The position numbers were made by a program, and so were the translations under genes. DNA of 64,000 bases, taken from contig OZ020611.1 in assembly GCA_963971575.1 (NCBI GenBank), forward strand, positions 55,089,381 through 55,153,380, written 5' to 3'. Every line of letters starts with the position of its first letter. The first letter of the stretch is position 1. The notes below the pieces were generated by a model. It searched no databases. It saw only the letters and a program-made list of their open reading frames with translations, and was not told where the DNA came from. The stretch comes from Liopterus haemorrhoidalis (Eukaryota > Arthropoda > Insecta > Coleoptera > Dytiscidae). This document shows, in pieces, positions 44,440 to 54,600 of the stretch.

Positions 44440-44530
44440 GTGCCCTTTTTGCCGTGTGTGTATTTTTTCATGTGTGCTTTTTTCCGTGTGCGTATTAATC
44501 CGTGTGCGTTTTTTCCGTGTGCGTATTTTT
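44440..44530. repeat. short CCGTGTGCGTATTTTT-like tandem repeat
   Basis: TTTTTCCGTGTGCGTA and variants occur about five times. Confidence 0.8.
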
Positions 44531-44713
44531 ATATTATATAAGAAAATGGAAAATTAATTTTAATAAATATATTTTAAATTTAACGTCTCAAATCATTTTT
44601 AGTTTTAACATTATAAATATAATGCACTGACTGAAAATGAATCGTTTTCCCATCTTAAAAAGTTAATGAATTAATAATTCGGAATAATGCTCATTATTTG
44701 TCCAGTTTTTAAT

Positions 44714-44816
44714 AATGGGCGAAGAGTGGATTCAATTTGAATTGGATGAAGTTAGGCGTATGGCTAGAGAAAGAAGTCTGAGGTGTCGAGCAAGTTCCAT
44801 ATTAAGGTAATGATTT
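44714..44816 (+). other. exon-like frame with splice donor
   Basis: An ATG opens MGEEWIQFELDEVRRMARER followed by SLRCRASSILR, and the frame runs to AAG|GTAATG, a good splice-donor context. No similarity was recognised. It could be the first coding exon of a transposon gene or chance; no acceptor or second exon could be assigned. Confidence 0.25.
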
Positions 44817-44918
44817 GTTTGCCAACACAGTTGGCAATGGGTGCACTAGTAAATGATATAAAATTAAATAATATTTACTAAACATTTTTAAAGAAAACAA
44901 AAAATATATACATTTTCA

Positions 44919-46178
44919 GAGACACAAAATTGATCGTACAAAAAGTAGTAATACTAATAAAATAATTAGAAAACAATCAATTAATTTAAATTAATATTTT
45001 GTCGCGTCACCTCTTGCTTCTATTACTGCTTGAAGGCGATTTGGGATAGACTGCACTAATTTTCCCCAAACTTCTGCTGGTATATTATTCCACTCTTCTT
45101 GAAGTTTCGTTTTAAAATCATTTTTATTAGAAAATGAATTTGTTTTTATCCGAACTTTTAATTCTCTCCATAAATTTTCAATTGGAATGAGATCAGGCGA
45201 TTGTAGCGGTTTTTTGAGTAATTTTGGTGCATTGTATAACAGCCATTCCTTTACGATAAGCGTTGTATGTTTGGGATCGTCATCTTGTTGGAAATAATAA
45301 ACTGGTGTCATATCTAATTTTTCTGCAGTAGCCGTAAGATTATTTTTCAAGATGTTTAGATATTTCCATTTATCCATGATGCCTTCTATAAATTCTAAAT
45401 TACCTGGGCCGTTTGAGCCCATAGCACCCCACAACATAATTGGTCCGCCTCCGTGTTTTACTGTTGGAACAGTATTAATTTTTTTAATTTCTGTATTGGG
45501 TTTCCGCCAAACAATTTGTCTGCCGTTCTACTCAAAAAATTTAATTTTCGTCTCGTCAGAAAAACTAACTTTATTCCAGAAGCTAATTGGTTTGTCTACA
45601 TACATTTTTGCAAATTCTAAGCGTTTCTTTTTATTCGTTTTTGAAATCAATGGTTTCTTGCATGCAATTCGACCATTGTAGTTATTTTTCCGGAGTACTC
45701 GGCGGACTGTTTCTACTGAAATTTTTTTATTTAATCTTTGTGACAATTCTGTCGTTAACTGGGGTACACTAATTTTAGAATCTTGCTTGATTTTTCGCAA
45801 AATAAATCTATCATCCACAGTTGATAACAATTTTTTTCTACCTATGCCCGTTTTGTTTTGGATTGTACCTTCACATTTAAATTTATTTATTATTTTTTGA
45901 ATTGTGGAACGTCTTCGGTTTACTGTATCACCTATTTTACGCATTGTATGACCCCGGGCGTATAATTTAACTATTAGTTTTCGTGTAGATTCGTCAGTCG
46001 GTTTACGTTTATTTTCCATTAAAATAGAAACAAAATCACTGTACTTGAATGTGGCCTAATGCAAACTAAACTAATGAAAAAAACATCTGTTGCAAGATAA
46101 AACCTATGCAATATAATTTCAGGAAAAGACAGGTCTTAAATCAAACGAAATTAACTAGTACGCTCAATTTTGTGTCTC
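44919..46178 (-). mobile_element. Tc1 element, nearly intact
   Basis: Inverted ends start GAGACACAAAATTGA and agree over about 21 bp with one mismatch. TA follows the right end (46179-46180); CA precedes the left end where TA is expected, a likely point change. Length 1260 bp with a single transposase gene on the minus strand. Confidence 0.9.
44991..46019 (-). pseudogene. Tc1 transposase with one in-frame stop
   Basis: 342 codons plus stop. The N-terminal paired-like domain (TDESTRKLIVKLYARGHTMR, KIGDTVNRRRSTIQKIINKF) is followed by a GRKK hook and the second helix-turn-helix (VETVRRVLRKNNYNGR). Catalytic residues of a DD34E enzyme are all present: FSDET, YYFQQDDDPKHT and SPDLIPIENLWREL, with a glycine box near HGGGPIMLWGAM. 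The only lesion seen is a TAG codon at 45525-45527 after KFFE, where a tryptophan or other residue would be expected; the frame continues with NGRQIVWRKPN. The terminal RGDATKY is a normal Tc1 end. A very recently inactivated copy, or one silenced by a single change. Confidence 0.93.
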
Positions 46179-46241
46179 TAAAAAATTATATTTTTTTAGT
46201 TTACCTTAAAATTTTTTAACAAATATTACTATACTTTAGAG

Positions 46242-46621
46242 CAGCGTTTCCCAACCTTTTTTGGCTCGTGTACCACTTGGTAGTACATAACGCTAAATTG
46301 TACCACTTCGTAAAAATGATTGTAATTCGTATATTTATTTACTTAGTAGACATAATAGTAGATAGAAACGAAATATGACAAAATAGTAAATTCTACTGTT
46401 TGGTCTTATTTCGTTTACTAATAAATGGTTTTAATAAAAACACAGAATTATAAAAAACCAATTAATATATTTTCTATATTTTTATTATTATAATCATTAT
46501 AATTATAATGAAATATTTTTATAAAATAAATTTAATGAGATACTTGTGCTTGTTTCGAAGAATATAATTTTTTGAAATTTGGTTCAAAAGATGCGTTCAA
46601 TCTGTTTCGATACTTATTTTA

Positions 46622-46689
<68 letters not shown>

Positions 46690-46950
46690 GAAAAAGCTCT
46701 TTCTACTAATTCCATACTAGTAAACGGTAATAATAATTTAAGAGCTTTCTCAGAAAGTTGTTCATATTCTTTATCAATGTTTAATCAAAAATTAATTAGA
46801 TTGTGTCGTTTGAATTCTACTTGTAAAGTTCTGTCACATGATAATTGTATTAAATTTTCTTGTCCGCCATTATTGATTATTTTTCGTGTATCACCAACCA
46901 GCAACTCGCGTACCACCTGTGGTACGCGTACCACAGGTTGGGAAACGCTG
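46242..46950. mobile_element. hAT element (Buster/SPIN-like), non-autonomous
   Basis: Ends CAGCGTTTCCCAACCTTTTT and, from the right, CAGCGTTTCCCAACCTGTGG are flanked by the perfect octamer CTTTAGAG (46234-46241 and 46951-46958). No transposase is present. Copies of TACCAC and GTACGCG lie near both ends and it contains a TA microsatellite. Confidence 0.93.
46627..46686. repeat. (TA)n microsatellite
   Basis: About 30 uninterrupted TA units. It opens a false frame of alternating I and Y. Confidence 0.97.
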
Positions 46951-47109
46951 CTTTAGAGTATTTGTAATAATTTTGGATCTGCAAGTGGTATTTTATAAAT
47001 AAAAAATAATTAATTTAAAAAAATCTGTTTTAGTCACGTTTTATTAAAAAGTATCTTGCCAAATTCTTGTATGCTCAATTTGGTGAGTATCTGTATATAT
47101 ATATATATA

Positions 47110-47433
47110 GATATAAAATGTTCTTCTTTAATCGTCAGTTTTAGTTAGGAAAATTAAAAAACAAGTATCATGGTACGTTTCGCGTTTTATTTTTTACAGT
47201 CACCTGACATACATTACACGTACACAGTGAATTTTATTATTTTAAATCTTGACTTCCAATTTTTTAACTTTTGACAAAAATTTTGGACTTTTACCAACTG
47301 ACCACTGTGTACCATGATTGCTTCTATCTACTGGCTGAAGATGCGTTAACTAATAAAACGCGAAACGTACCATGATACTTGTTTTTTAATTTTCCTAACT
47401 AAAACTGACGATTAAAGAAGAACATTTTATATC
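47110..47433. repeat. 324-bp inverted-repeat element with ~87-bp near-perfect arms
   Basis: Left arm starts GATATAAAATGTTCTTCTTT; the right arm is its inverse and ends AAGAACATTTTATATC. It sits between TA-rich runs. Near the inner edge of the right arm lies CTGAAGAT, a 5-bp stem (GCGTT/AACGC) and GAAACG, a structured motif also present at 47860-47890. Confidence 0.88.
47335..47367 (+). ncRNA. hammerhead-like stem-loop motif 1
   Basis: CTGAAGAT, GCGTT, a 9-nt loop, AACGC, GAAACG. The conserved flanks resemble the two core strands of a hammerhead ribozyme (CUGANGA and GAAA) but carry one extra U before the stem. The flanking sequence TACCATGATAC can pair with a distant inverted copy at about 47167-47179. 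Confidence 0.3.
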
Positions 47434-47859
47434 TGTATATTACTCGTCAAGAATTTACATCTATATATATATATATATATAAGAAATATAACTTCAATCG
47501 TTGAATCAGTTTTTAAAAACAATTTATTTAGAGCACAATACAAGTAAATGATATTTCATGTAAAATTAACTAGTGACAACTGACATGTATATGACTACGA
47601 GAATAACTGACTAACTGAGTTCAATGATATGACATATTTTATACTGTGTAAAAGTGTTTATCTGTTAGTGTATCTTGTATTACATTTGAGTGTTGTGTTT
47701 CTGTGTGTGAATGTATTTTGTGTAGTGTCAGCTGGAATTGGTCATGTAATTTATATATAGTTGAATGTAGTTCTTGACGAAAATAGTATAAGGAGAAATA
47801 AAAATTCTTATTTACTCGTCAAAATTTATTGATTAAATTAATTAAAATATACTAAGAGA
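47434..47859. other. stretch without recognised gene
   Basis: A short TA microsatellite at about 47461-47481 and AT-rich sequence. Probably the body of a repeat ending near 47890. Confidence 0.4.
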
Positions 47860-47890
47860 CGTTTCGACTGTGAAATCCAGTCATCTTCAG
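47860..47890 (-). ncRNA. hammerhead-like stem-loop motif 2
   Basis: On the minus strand: CTGAAGAT, GACTG, loop GATTTCA, CAGTC, GAAACG. The same layout as 47335-47367 with a different stem sequence that still pairs fully. The upstream part lies in a TA microsatellite (47891-47914). Confidence 0.3.
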
Positions 47891-47929
47891 TATATATATA
47901 TATATATATATCATCAAATATTCGTCTAA

Positions 47930-48340
47930 ATGAAAAAATAGAGGCAAAAGATTAATTTTCTTATTATTAACTATTTTTGTCATATATAATTTTGCTGTTA
48001 AGTCAATAATAACGGAGATATATGTTGGTTTTAGTTTTACGGGTGCCCCCCGTAACTCCCCAAATATTCATCTAATTTAAAAAATACATTGAACAAAAAA
48101 AAATTTAAAAAAATTATAATAAACAGTTTTCATCCCGAAGAACCCCCCTTGAATAAAAATTATGAAATGCCTTATAGCCTATATTCGAATCCTAATTCTA
48201 CTCTATCATCATACCAAATTACGTGAAAATATGTCCAGCCGTTTTTCTGTGAATCTCGGACAGACAGACAAACAAACAGACAGACAGGCAAACAGACAGA
48301 TAGACAAATAGACAGACAGACAGACGGCCAGACAGACAAA
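47930..48340. repeat. repeat with degenerate (CAGA)n tract
   Basis: AATTTTGCTGTTAAGTCAAT links the first part to 39640-39790. The phrase CCAGCCGTTTTTCTGTGAAT precedes a long CAGACAGA tract (48258-48340), an arrangement widespread in insect interspersed repeats. The segment 48172-48225 matches 1680-1740 inverted. Confidence 0.6.
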
Positions 48341-49326
48341 AATAGTCTTTTTTGAGGATATTGTCTTATAAATATCTGAAACGCATGGAAACAAACGTGA
48401 ACTAAATTTTGTTTAACATTTGATAGCTAACATATGAAACAGATATATATAAAAACAAATAAATTTGAGATCAAAAAAGAATTAAGGTTGGGAATAAAAC
48501 ACTTAAAAGTGGTGAGTCCAAGAGGGGGCAAGCGCCCTCTCTTGCCCCTTACTATGGATGCCCATGATGTAAGTACATGAATGTAAATACATGCCCAGCT
48601 CCGACTATAACTAACATAATAGTGTATAAATAGTATTATTTCTTTATTAATTGGTTTAATTTAAAAAGTAAATTCCCAAAAAAATATATATTTATAGGAA
48701 TAATTTCATTGTATTTTATGTCCGTGTCTACATACAAATTTTTAAGTACGTTTTGCGGTTCCTATGTAATTATAATAATTTGTTTAGAAATGTCATTGAC
48801 AAATATCTTATTGAAGATCATCTGAAATTCCCGTAGCATCAAAATTATTTTGTTCAATTGTTTAAATCTAACGACGCGAAATTAAAGGTCAAACATATCC
48901 TTTAATTTTACAGGGCCGAATTACAGAAATATGGGACAAATAATGAAACTTTTTTCTATTGTATCATACTTAAAAATAGAGTTAAGTTAATAAACTCAGC
49001 GATCCTTAAAAAATAAAAATCCGTATCCGTTTTTCCAATTCGAATTAGTTTTCATATAAGCTTGCGCTTAATGATGCTCAAGGTGGAGTAAATTTAACCG
49101 AATACATTTCAAAGTAATACGATATTTATTCTCACTGGTCGACACATGTTGGCAAGCGCTTGTAGGCGCCGGAAACAATTTTTTTACATGTTAGTATCCT
49201 GAATTGGCATGTCTGGGTTTATAGGAACAGCGCGACACATCAATCTATCGCTACTATATACATACCTTATATGAATATATTGAACTGTAGACAGTTTAAC
49301 TTTGTGAACCAAAAAAAAAATAAATA
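48341..49326. other. no gene; small hAT-like palindrome near 48518-48550
   Basis: AGAGGGGGCAAG and CTTGCCCCTT face each other over a short loop, a form seen in some hAT ends. Nothing else supported. Confidence 0.35.
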
Positions 49327-49809
49327 CAGTAAAACCTCGATATAACGGACCTCTATTTAACGGACTTCGGATATAACGGACAAAAAATCCGCTCAAATGT
49401 AAAAAAATTAAAATCGTCCTGTTAATATTACACATAATTAATATAGTTAACAATATATGAACAGTTAATTCAAATTAATACAAATCACTAATCAGGAGTG
49501 ATAGCAAGTAACATTTTTGACAAATAAAAGTAATTATGTTGATAAAAACTCACAGATTGTGTCCGTTTTCAAAGTCCGAAAGCAACCGCGTCGATATCCA
49601 ACAGCAACGTCACTTCACAACGAATGTCCGAAGACAATTAAATAGAATTTTGTTTGTGTTTTGAATTTTTTATTAATATCAAAATACAGTGTACATATTT
49701 TCAAAAAAAAGTTTTTTGATTTATTTTAAACCTATTTTTATATAACGGACTTTCGGCTTTAACGGACACCCCGTCCCCCCAATTAGTCTGTTATATCGAG
49801 GTTTTACTG
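49327..49809. mobile_element. Tigger (pogo) MITE
   Basis: Ends CAGTAAAACCTCGATATAAC (left) and CAGTAAAACCTCGATATAAC (right, inverted) are flanked by TA at 49325-49326 and 49810-49811. Subterminal ATATAACGGAC and TTTAACGGAC phrases repeat near each end. These are textbook Tigger termini. No transposase frame inside 483 bp. Confidence 0.95.
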
Positions 49810-49811
49810 TA

Positions 49812-50929
49812 ATTACAAATAAATAAAAATCAAAATTAAATAAATGTTGTTACTCTCATGTTGTACAGCAACTTTCATTACTTTTTTTTCTAATTATTTC
49901 TCTGTTCATTATTATCAAACTTAAAAATGACACGAGTAAACTTCCACTTCCGGTTGACCGACTGAATGATGGCATTGATAATAAAAACTTAAATCCAAGT
50001 TTCATAAAAATCCGTTTAGCCAAATTCAATTTGCATGTATCCGCGGACTTACAGACAGACAGGCAGACATCATGTTAAATCATCCTAAAATAGTCAAAAC
50101 GTTATGTCCAGACCTCAATTCGTGGACATCCATCGAAATCTCGAAATGTTAAAATTGGTATTATCACAATATCCCGTTATACATGTGGCGGTAGGTATAA
50201 AGGTATTTTTTCAAAAATGATTCCATCTTTTGAGAAACTAATTGTATTAGAAATGCTAATCGTGCTATTTTGGTTCATATCAACAAACAATAATCCATTT
50301 TTATTATTTTTTCTTTTCTATTTTAGACCAAATACTGTGGGTAAAATACAAGTAGCATACGATACTTTATTTAGAAGTTGTTTAAAATCTATGTTTTAAG
50401 AGCTTCCAATACCCACGTGGTTGAAATTACAGCCAAAGGCCATAATTTCTGCTATATAGACACATAAATGACAGTGTGGGGGTTTCTTCATTTTACCTAA
50501 GAAATCTTAAAAATTTCAATCTTACAAAACACTAATAATATTGTGGCAATGTTCAATACTAAAGAGACATCAATGCCACGCTACGACAGTGAAAAATAGA
50601 AATATACAAAACATTTCAACATTTAATTAAATAAATTGTTAATCTACGATTGGTACTTTTTCTCCTATTAATTGCATCGTTGATGAACCATTTGAATATT
50701 AACTGATATGATAAAAATGTATTTAATTTGTTGTTTCAGGTCTACTATGATAATAATTTTAAAATATGTTTGTTTTTTGTAATATTAAAATTTTGATACA
50801 ATTGAAACATCACCTCTCAAAACTCTCCCCTAATTCAACAAACAAATAATGAACATTAGATAGTATAGTATGAAAGACCCAAGAACTCAAGAAGAACAAA
50901 AAAAATTTTTTCTTATCTTTCATACTTTC
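49812..50929. other. stretch without recognised gene; short (CAGA) tract at 50052
   Basis: A CAGACAGACAGG tract at about 50052-50070 is preceded by AAAAATCCGTTTAGCC, again the CAGA-repeat style. No gene seen. Confidence 0.4.
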
Positions 50930-51055
50930 CTATGGGCTATGGGCTACAGTTGGGTGGACGGGCGGACGGACGGGCAGACGGACAGAAAGACAAATACATG
51001 AGTGACGTTATAAGGGTTTTTTGATGGTCATACCTACAAAATCCTACAAATTAAG
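50930..51055 (+). repeat. (GGAC)n and AAACCCTTATA-family end
   Basis: A run of GGACGGAC-like units is followed by GTTATAAGGGTTTTTTGATG, GTCATACCTACAAAATCC, matching the end of 37930-38310. Confidence 0.65.
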
Positions 51056-51559
51056 AGTAATTTTATACGGGTTACCTTACATTTTCAACAAATCTTTTCA
51101 AACCAATTCTGCTTTCAATAAAAAAATTGGGTTTGTTCAGTCAGTATTATAATAATTTATTTCAAAACCGCACGACTATAATTATAAACACAATGACTAA
51201 TGGCTTACAATATCCGTTTATGAATGAAACGTACGTCAATAGTCAATGAGTAAATGCTAAAAAGTTATTTTAATAAATGTTAAATAAGGTAACACAAATA
51301 ATACAAAAAATTACACCAACTCATTTTATTATTTACAGTATTAAAAATAACAAATAACTTATTTCTAATTGATTTACTACAAAATAAAATATACAATTCA
51401 ATTCCTAGAATTAAATATATGGATCAGGGGGTCTTAAATATTTTTTACTAACATAGTTTTAAGAATCAATCGTAAGAAAAAAAACATATGATTATATTTC
51501 CGCATATATCAGGTCATATATAAATATAATTGAAACTGACTTGTTCACTCAAAACGTGT
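51056..51559. other. stretch without recognised gene
   Basis: Nothing supported. Confidence 0.4.
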
Positions 51560-51754
51560 CTTTCAAAATAAAAGTAATAAATATCAATAATAGGTTCGCA
51601 TCGCCTAGGTGGCGTATACGGAAAAGTAGGGTTTGTTACTCTAGTAACAAAACCTGTTATTGCCGAAGGTCTACCTCTGGCAATATATGAGGGGTACAAT
51701 TTAGGGAAATGGGCTGCTAAGTGGTACGCAAGACAAAAAAGGTTGGGACTACTG
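51560..51754. mobile_element. Buster/SPIN-like hAT right end
   Basis: Ends GGTTGGGACTACTG, i.e. CAGTAGTCCCAACC inverted, followed inward by CTTGCGTACCACTTAGC, close to the terminus at 46242 (CTCGTGTACCACTTGG). The next octamer TTCTATTC fits nnnTAnnn. The left end was not found. Confidence 0.55.
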
Positions 51755-52230
51755 TTCTATTCACAACTAAATGCAATATTTTTGCCACAAGATTGCAACA
51801 TTTCTTTATATAAAATTATATGTTTGTCTTTTTCTGTTATAACGTAGGTCTGTAGTCAGTTTCAGAAAGGAACATATTTAAATTATCCATTTAAAACTAA
51901 AATTTTGTGCATCATAACAGCTTAGATTGATAATACAGTAATTCCAGATATTTATGAATTATCATAAATAACTGGAAATACTCTTTCTGTTAGTCAGATC
52001 TATGGAGTCCATGGGTCCTGTAATGTATTTATCCTTTTCATTATTTTAGACACCATAGTTAGGAATGCGATGAATATGTAACTATGGACTGCAAGGAAAG
52101 TAAAGTTTTGATCACGGATATGGACTTCTGCCGAGATATCTCGCGAGTGAACAGGATGAGGATCTTGTGAGCACGTACAAAAACTGTACCTAATTAGGCA
52201 CAGTTTTTGCTCCCAAGGCTACGGGTAAAG

Positions 52231-52374
52231 CCTGGTTTATAATAACTCCATAACATAAACGCATATGTATTGAACAATGGATTTACCCTTCAAAACATCT
52301 GTTTGTAATAGAACAAAGAGAGTAGTGTAATTTTTATGCTTATGTTCCATAACATATCTATTATAAACCAGGCT
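52231..52374. mobile_element. 144-bp TAA-flanked MITE, copy 1
   Basis: Ends AGCCTGGTTTATAATA and, from the right, AGCCTGGTTTATAATA are flanked by TAA (52228-52230 and 52375-52377). The internal AAAACATCTGTTTGTAATA is shared with 62511-62661. The 3-bp TAA target suggests PIF/Harbinger. Confidence 0.9.
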
Positions 52375-52548
52375 TAAAGCTACGGTTACAGTGGAAACGT
52401 GTTCGCCCAAACTGTACTACGCTCGTACTCGACCGCATTCGGTTAACTGCTTCAAACGTATAGAAGTACGCATGTGTGGTTACAGTAGAAGGGTGTCAAT
52501 CGCGCGAAACTGCTAGAACTAGACACCACCTATCTACTCGAATACGTG

Positions 52549-52700
52549 CGAATATGCCCAAAGTGTACTTTGGGTGAACACGCTTGCACTGTACGTATTC
52601 GAACGAAGTGTATTTCGGGTGAACACGCTTGCACTGTACGTATTCGAACGAAGTGTACTTCGGGTGAACACGCTTGCATTATACGTATTCGAACGAGTAG
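52549..52700 (+). repeat. 45-bp tandem array, three units
   Basis: The unit begins CGAACGAAGTGTATTTCGGG and ends CACTGTACGTATT; units start near 52555, 52600 and 52645. At 45 bp the units keep frame and read SGEHACTVRIRTKC three times. There is no start or context to support a real protein. Confidence 0.9.
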
Positions 52701-52783
52701 TAGGTGGTATCTGGTTCTAGCAATTTTGCGCGATTTTCTTTACTTCTGAAGTGAGTGTGGTAGAAGGATTGCATAACAATAAT

Positions 52784-52818
52784 AACTTGTGGGAACTATA
52801 TTATAGTTCCCACAAGTT
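52784..52818. repeat. perfect 17-bp palindrome
   Basis: AACTTGTGGGAACTATA, one T, then its exact inverse. Confidence 0.95.
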
Positions 52819-53110
52819 TCTGACACAAAACATCTGAAATTAAATTACTGACAATTTATGCATAAAATTTTACAACGAATTGCAATCTGTCTATTATGGA
52901 ACTTTTAATTGTAAAAAAAATGTAATTGTAAATAAACAAATTATTTTATAAACGCCACCTTGTAAACCATGCGACAAAAATTTACATAAAATGCAAATTG
53001 CAGCTAAAGCTTCATTTTAAAAATGTTTCTAGTTTTTTTTTCCTATATTGTGAAAATTACTTTTTATTTATTATGTCATTTTACTGAATACTTTATGAAG
53101 ACATTTAGTT
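52819..53110. repeat. diverged copy of the 53385-54146 arm
   Basis: Shares GCTAAAGCTTCATT, TATTGTGAAAA and an ACGCCA-TTGTAAAC order with 53540-53680, about 600 bp downstream, in the same orientation. Confidence 0.6.
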
Positions 53111-53384
53111 TTTTTTTTTTTGCATCTAATTGACATTTTTTATCTTACTATCTACTGTCAAAAACTAAGAATAATAATTTTTAATAACCATTTTTCATTC
53201 ACAAATTCACAAAAACAACTTGTATGGAGAACGAGTACGTCGTGCAAAGAACGATAGCGATAACCGGTTATTCGCGTAACTAATTCGTTCCTACCGTTGC
53301 CACCCATGTTTAATTCTACAGGCTTGATTCAGTCAACCGAATACGCACTTCGGGCGAGTACGCTTGTACTGTACCGCAGCTTAA

Positions 53385-54144
53385 GGCGGCGCACAACCCT
53401 TTAGTTCTCAATAGTTTCTTATACAAAACTAATAATTGGAAATAAAATTAATAACAATCTATATATCAAAATTTGCAGCGAATTTTTATCTATCTAATAG
53501 GATATTTTAAATTGTAGAAAAAACTGCTATGTTATTGTAAATAAGCAAATTGCATTATAGACGCCATCTTGTAAACTAATCGACGCATATTTGCGTACGA
53601 TGCGGCGAATTGTAGCTAAAGCTTCATTCTACAAAAAGGTTCTTAGCTATTTTGTTCTATTGTGAAAACTACTTATAGTTATTGTACTTGGTAGTCTATA
53701 TTTGCCGCCATCTTGAATCTGCCGCGGTTCTCAAAATAGGTGTTACGGGTAAAAATGATTTAATTTTTGTGAAGAATACGTCTACCAAGTGGCATTCCAT
53801 TATCATCAAGTATAATATTTTTCGACGAGGGTTCTAAACTATAAGTAATCAAGTCGAAAAAAATGTTGACGTATTATTTGAGCATTTCTACACAAAACTA
53901 TATAAATATAAAAGTTATTTGAAACCCTTAAATAGAATTAAAAAATTACAGAAAAATGTTGCTCATGCCAATTATTAAGTTATTGAGCGATAATATTTTT
54001 ACAATATATGTTTCTACAATTAAAAATATCATATTAGATAGATAAAAATTCGGTGCAAAATTTGATCTATAGATTGATACTAATTTTATTTCAGATTGTT
54101 AGTTTTGTATAAAAAATTGGTTACATCTGGGATTATACGCAGCC
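53385..54144. mobile_element. TTAA-flanked element with ~150-bp inverted arms
   Basis: Left arm from GGCGGCGCACAACCC, right arm inverted GGCTGCGTATAATCCC. Inner arm phrases TATACAAAACTAA and GAATTTTTATCTATCTAATA are common to both arms. TTAA lies at both edges. The flanking TAA is shared with the previous element. No transposase is encoded. Confidence 0.7.
53783..53835. repeat. segment matching 7090-7142 (inverted)
   Basis: CCAAGTGGCATTCCATTATC and ATCAAGTATAATATTTTTCG match the complement of 7090-7142 with about three differences. Confidence 0.75.
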
Positions 54145-54148
54145 TTAA

Positions 54149-54462
54149 GGTAGGTAAAGTATTGGCTGTTAAAACTCGCTAGTCTGTTCTACAGAGAACG
54201 CAGTATAAAGAATTGAAAGATAACTCGTTCCAACTGTGCTTTACATGTTGTACTTCATGAAGTTATTAGTACAACGGTTGTGGGGCAATGGGCTCTATTC
54301 GATATTAGACAATTTTCGAAAACCTCGTAACGTGTAACGCAAGGCACGTAAAACCGTAGAAACGCGAAATTAACATATGAAAATGTATGCTAGTTTCAAG
54401 TTTCTACGTTACGTACGTACGTGAATTCTAATATTTACAAATTGTCTATTATTTACCAAGTC
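54149..54462. other. stretch without recognised gene
   Basis: Nothing supported. Confidence 0.4.
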
Positions 54463-54600
54463 TAGGGATGGCAACAATTTATCGATAATTTTAATATATC
54501 GCTATGATTTTAAAGATATCGATATCTTTTATATCGATTTACTATACCGATATATCGTGTCTTATATCGATAGTTAATATATCGAATTACAATTTTTTAT
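54463..54600. mobile_element. TATCGATA-rich transposon end
   Basis: CTAGGGATGGCAACAATTTA is followed by many TATCGATA/ATATCGAT phrases, similar in style to 19504-19625. Partner end unknown. Confidence 0.35.

Larger units (their letters stand above)
42944..47093. mobile_element. outer Tc1-type element with nested insertions
   Basis: Ends CAGTTACTCACAAAATTGAG (left) and CAGATACTCACCAAATTGAG (right, inverted) are flanked by TA at 42942-42943 and 47094-47095. Its TIRs resemble those of the inner Tc1, so both belong to one broad family. It contains a tandem-array block (43645-44396), an exon-like frame, a complete Tc1 and a hAT. No transposase of its own was recognised. Confidence 0.75.
52378..53381. 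mobile_element. TAA-flanked element with internal repeats
   Basis: Left end AGCTACGGTTACAGT, right end (inverted) AGCTGCGGTACAGT, flanked by TAA at 52375-52377 and 53382-53384. Subterminal phrases GTTCGCCC and CATTCGGTTAACTG recur inverted at the right. Contains an inner inverted repeat (52497-52547 against 52684-52735), a 45-bp tandem array and a palindrome. Confidence 0.65.

Noticed and set aside
46579..46956. 125-codon plus frame with an I-Y run
   Set aside because: The frame is opened by a (TA)n microsatellite inside a non-autonomous hAT.
47335..47890. A canonical hammerhead ribozyme
   Set aside because: One extra base interrupts the core strand and no convincing cleavage site and helix I were found; kept only as a hammerhead-like motif.
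53385..54144. piggyBac element, because of the TTAA borders
   Set aside because: The ends do not have the CCC-type piggyBac start, and TTAA overlaps the TAA/TTA borders of neighbouring PIF-like elements; the class was left open.
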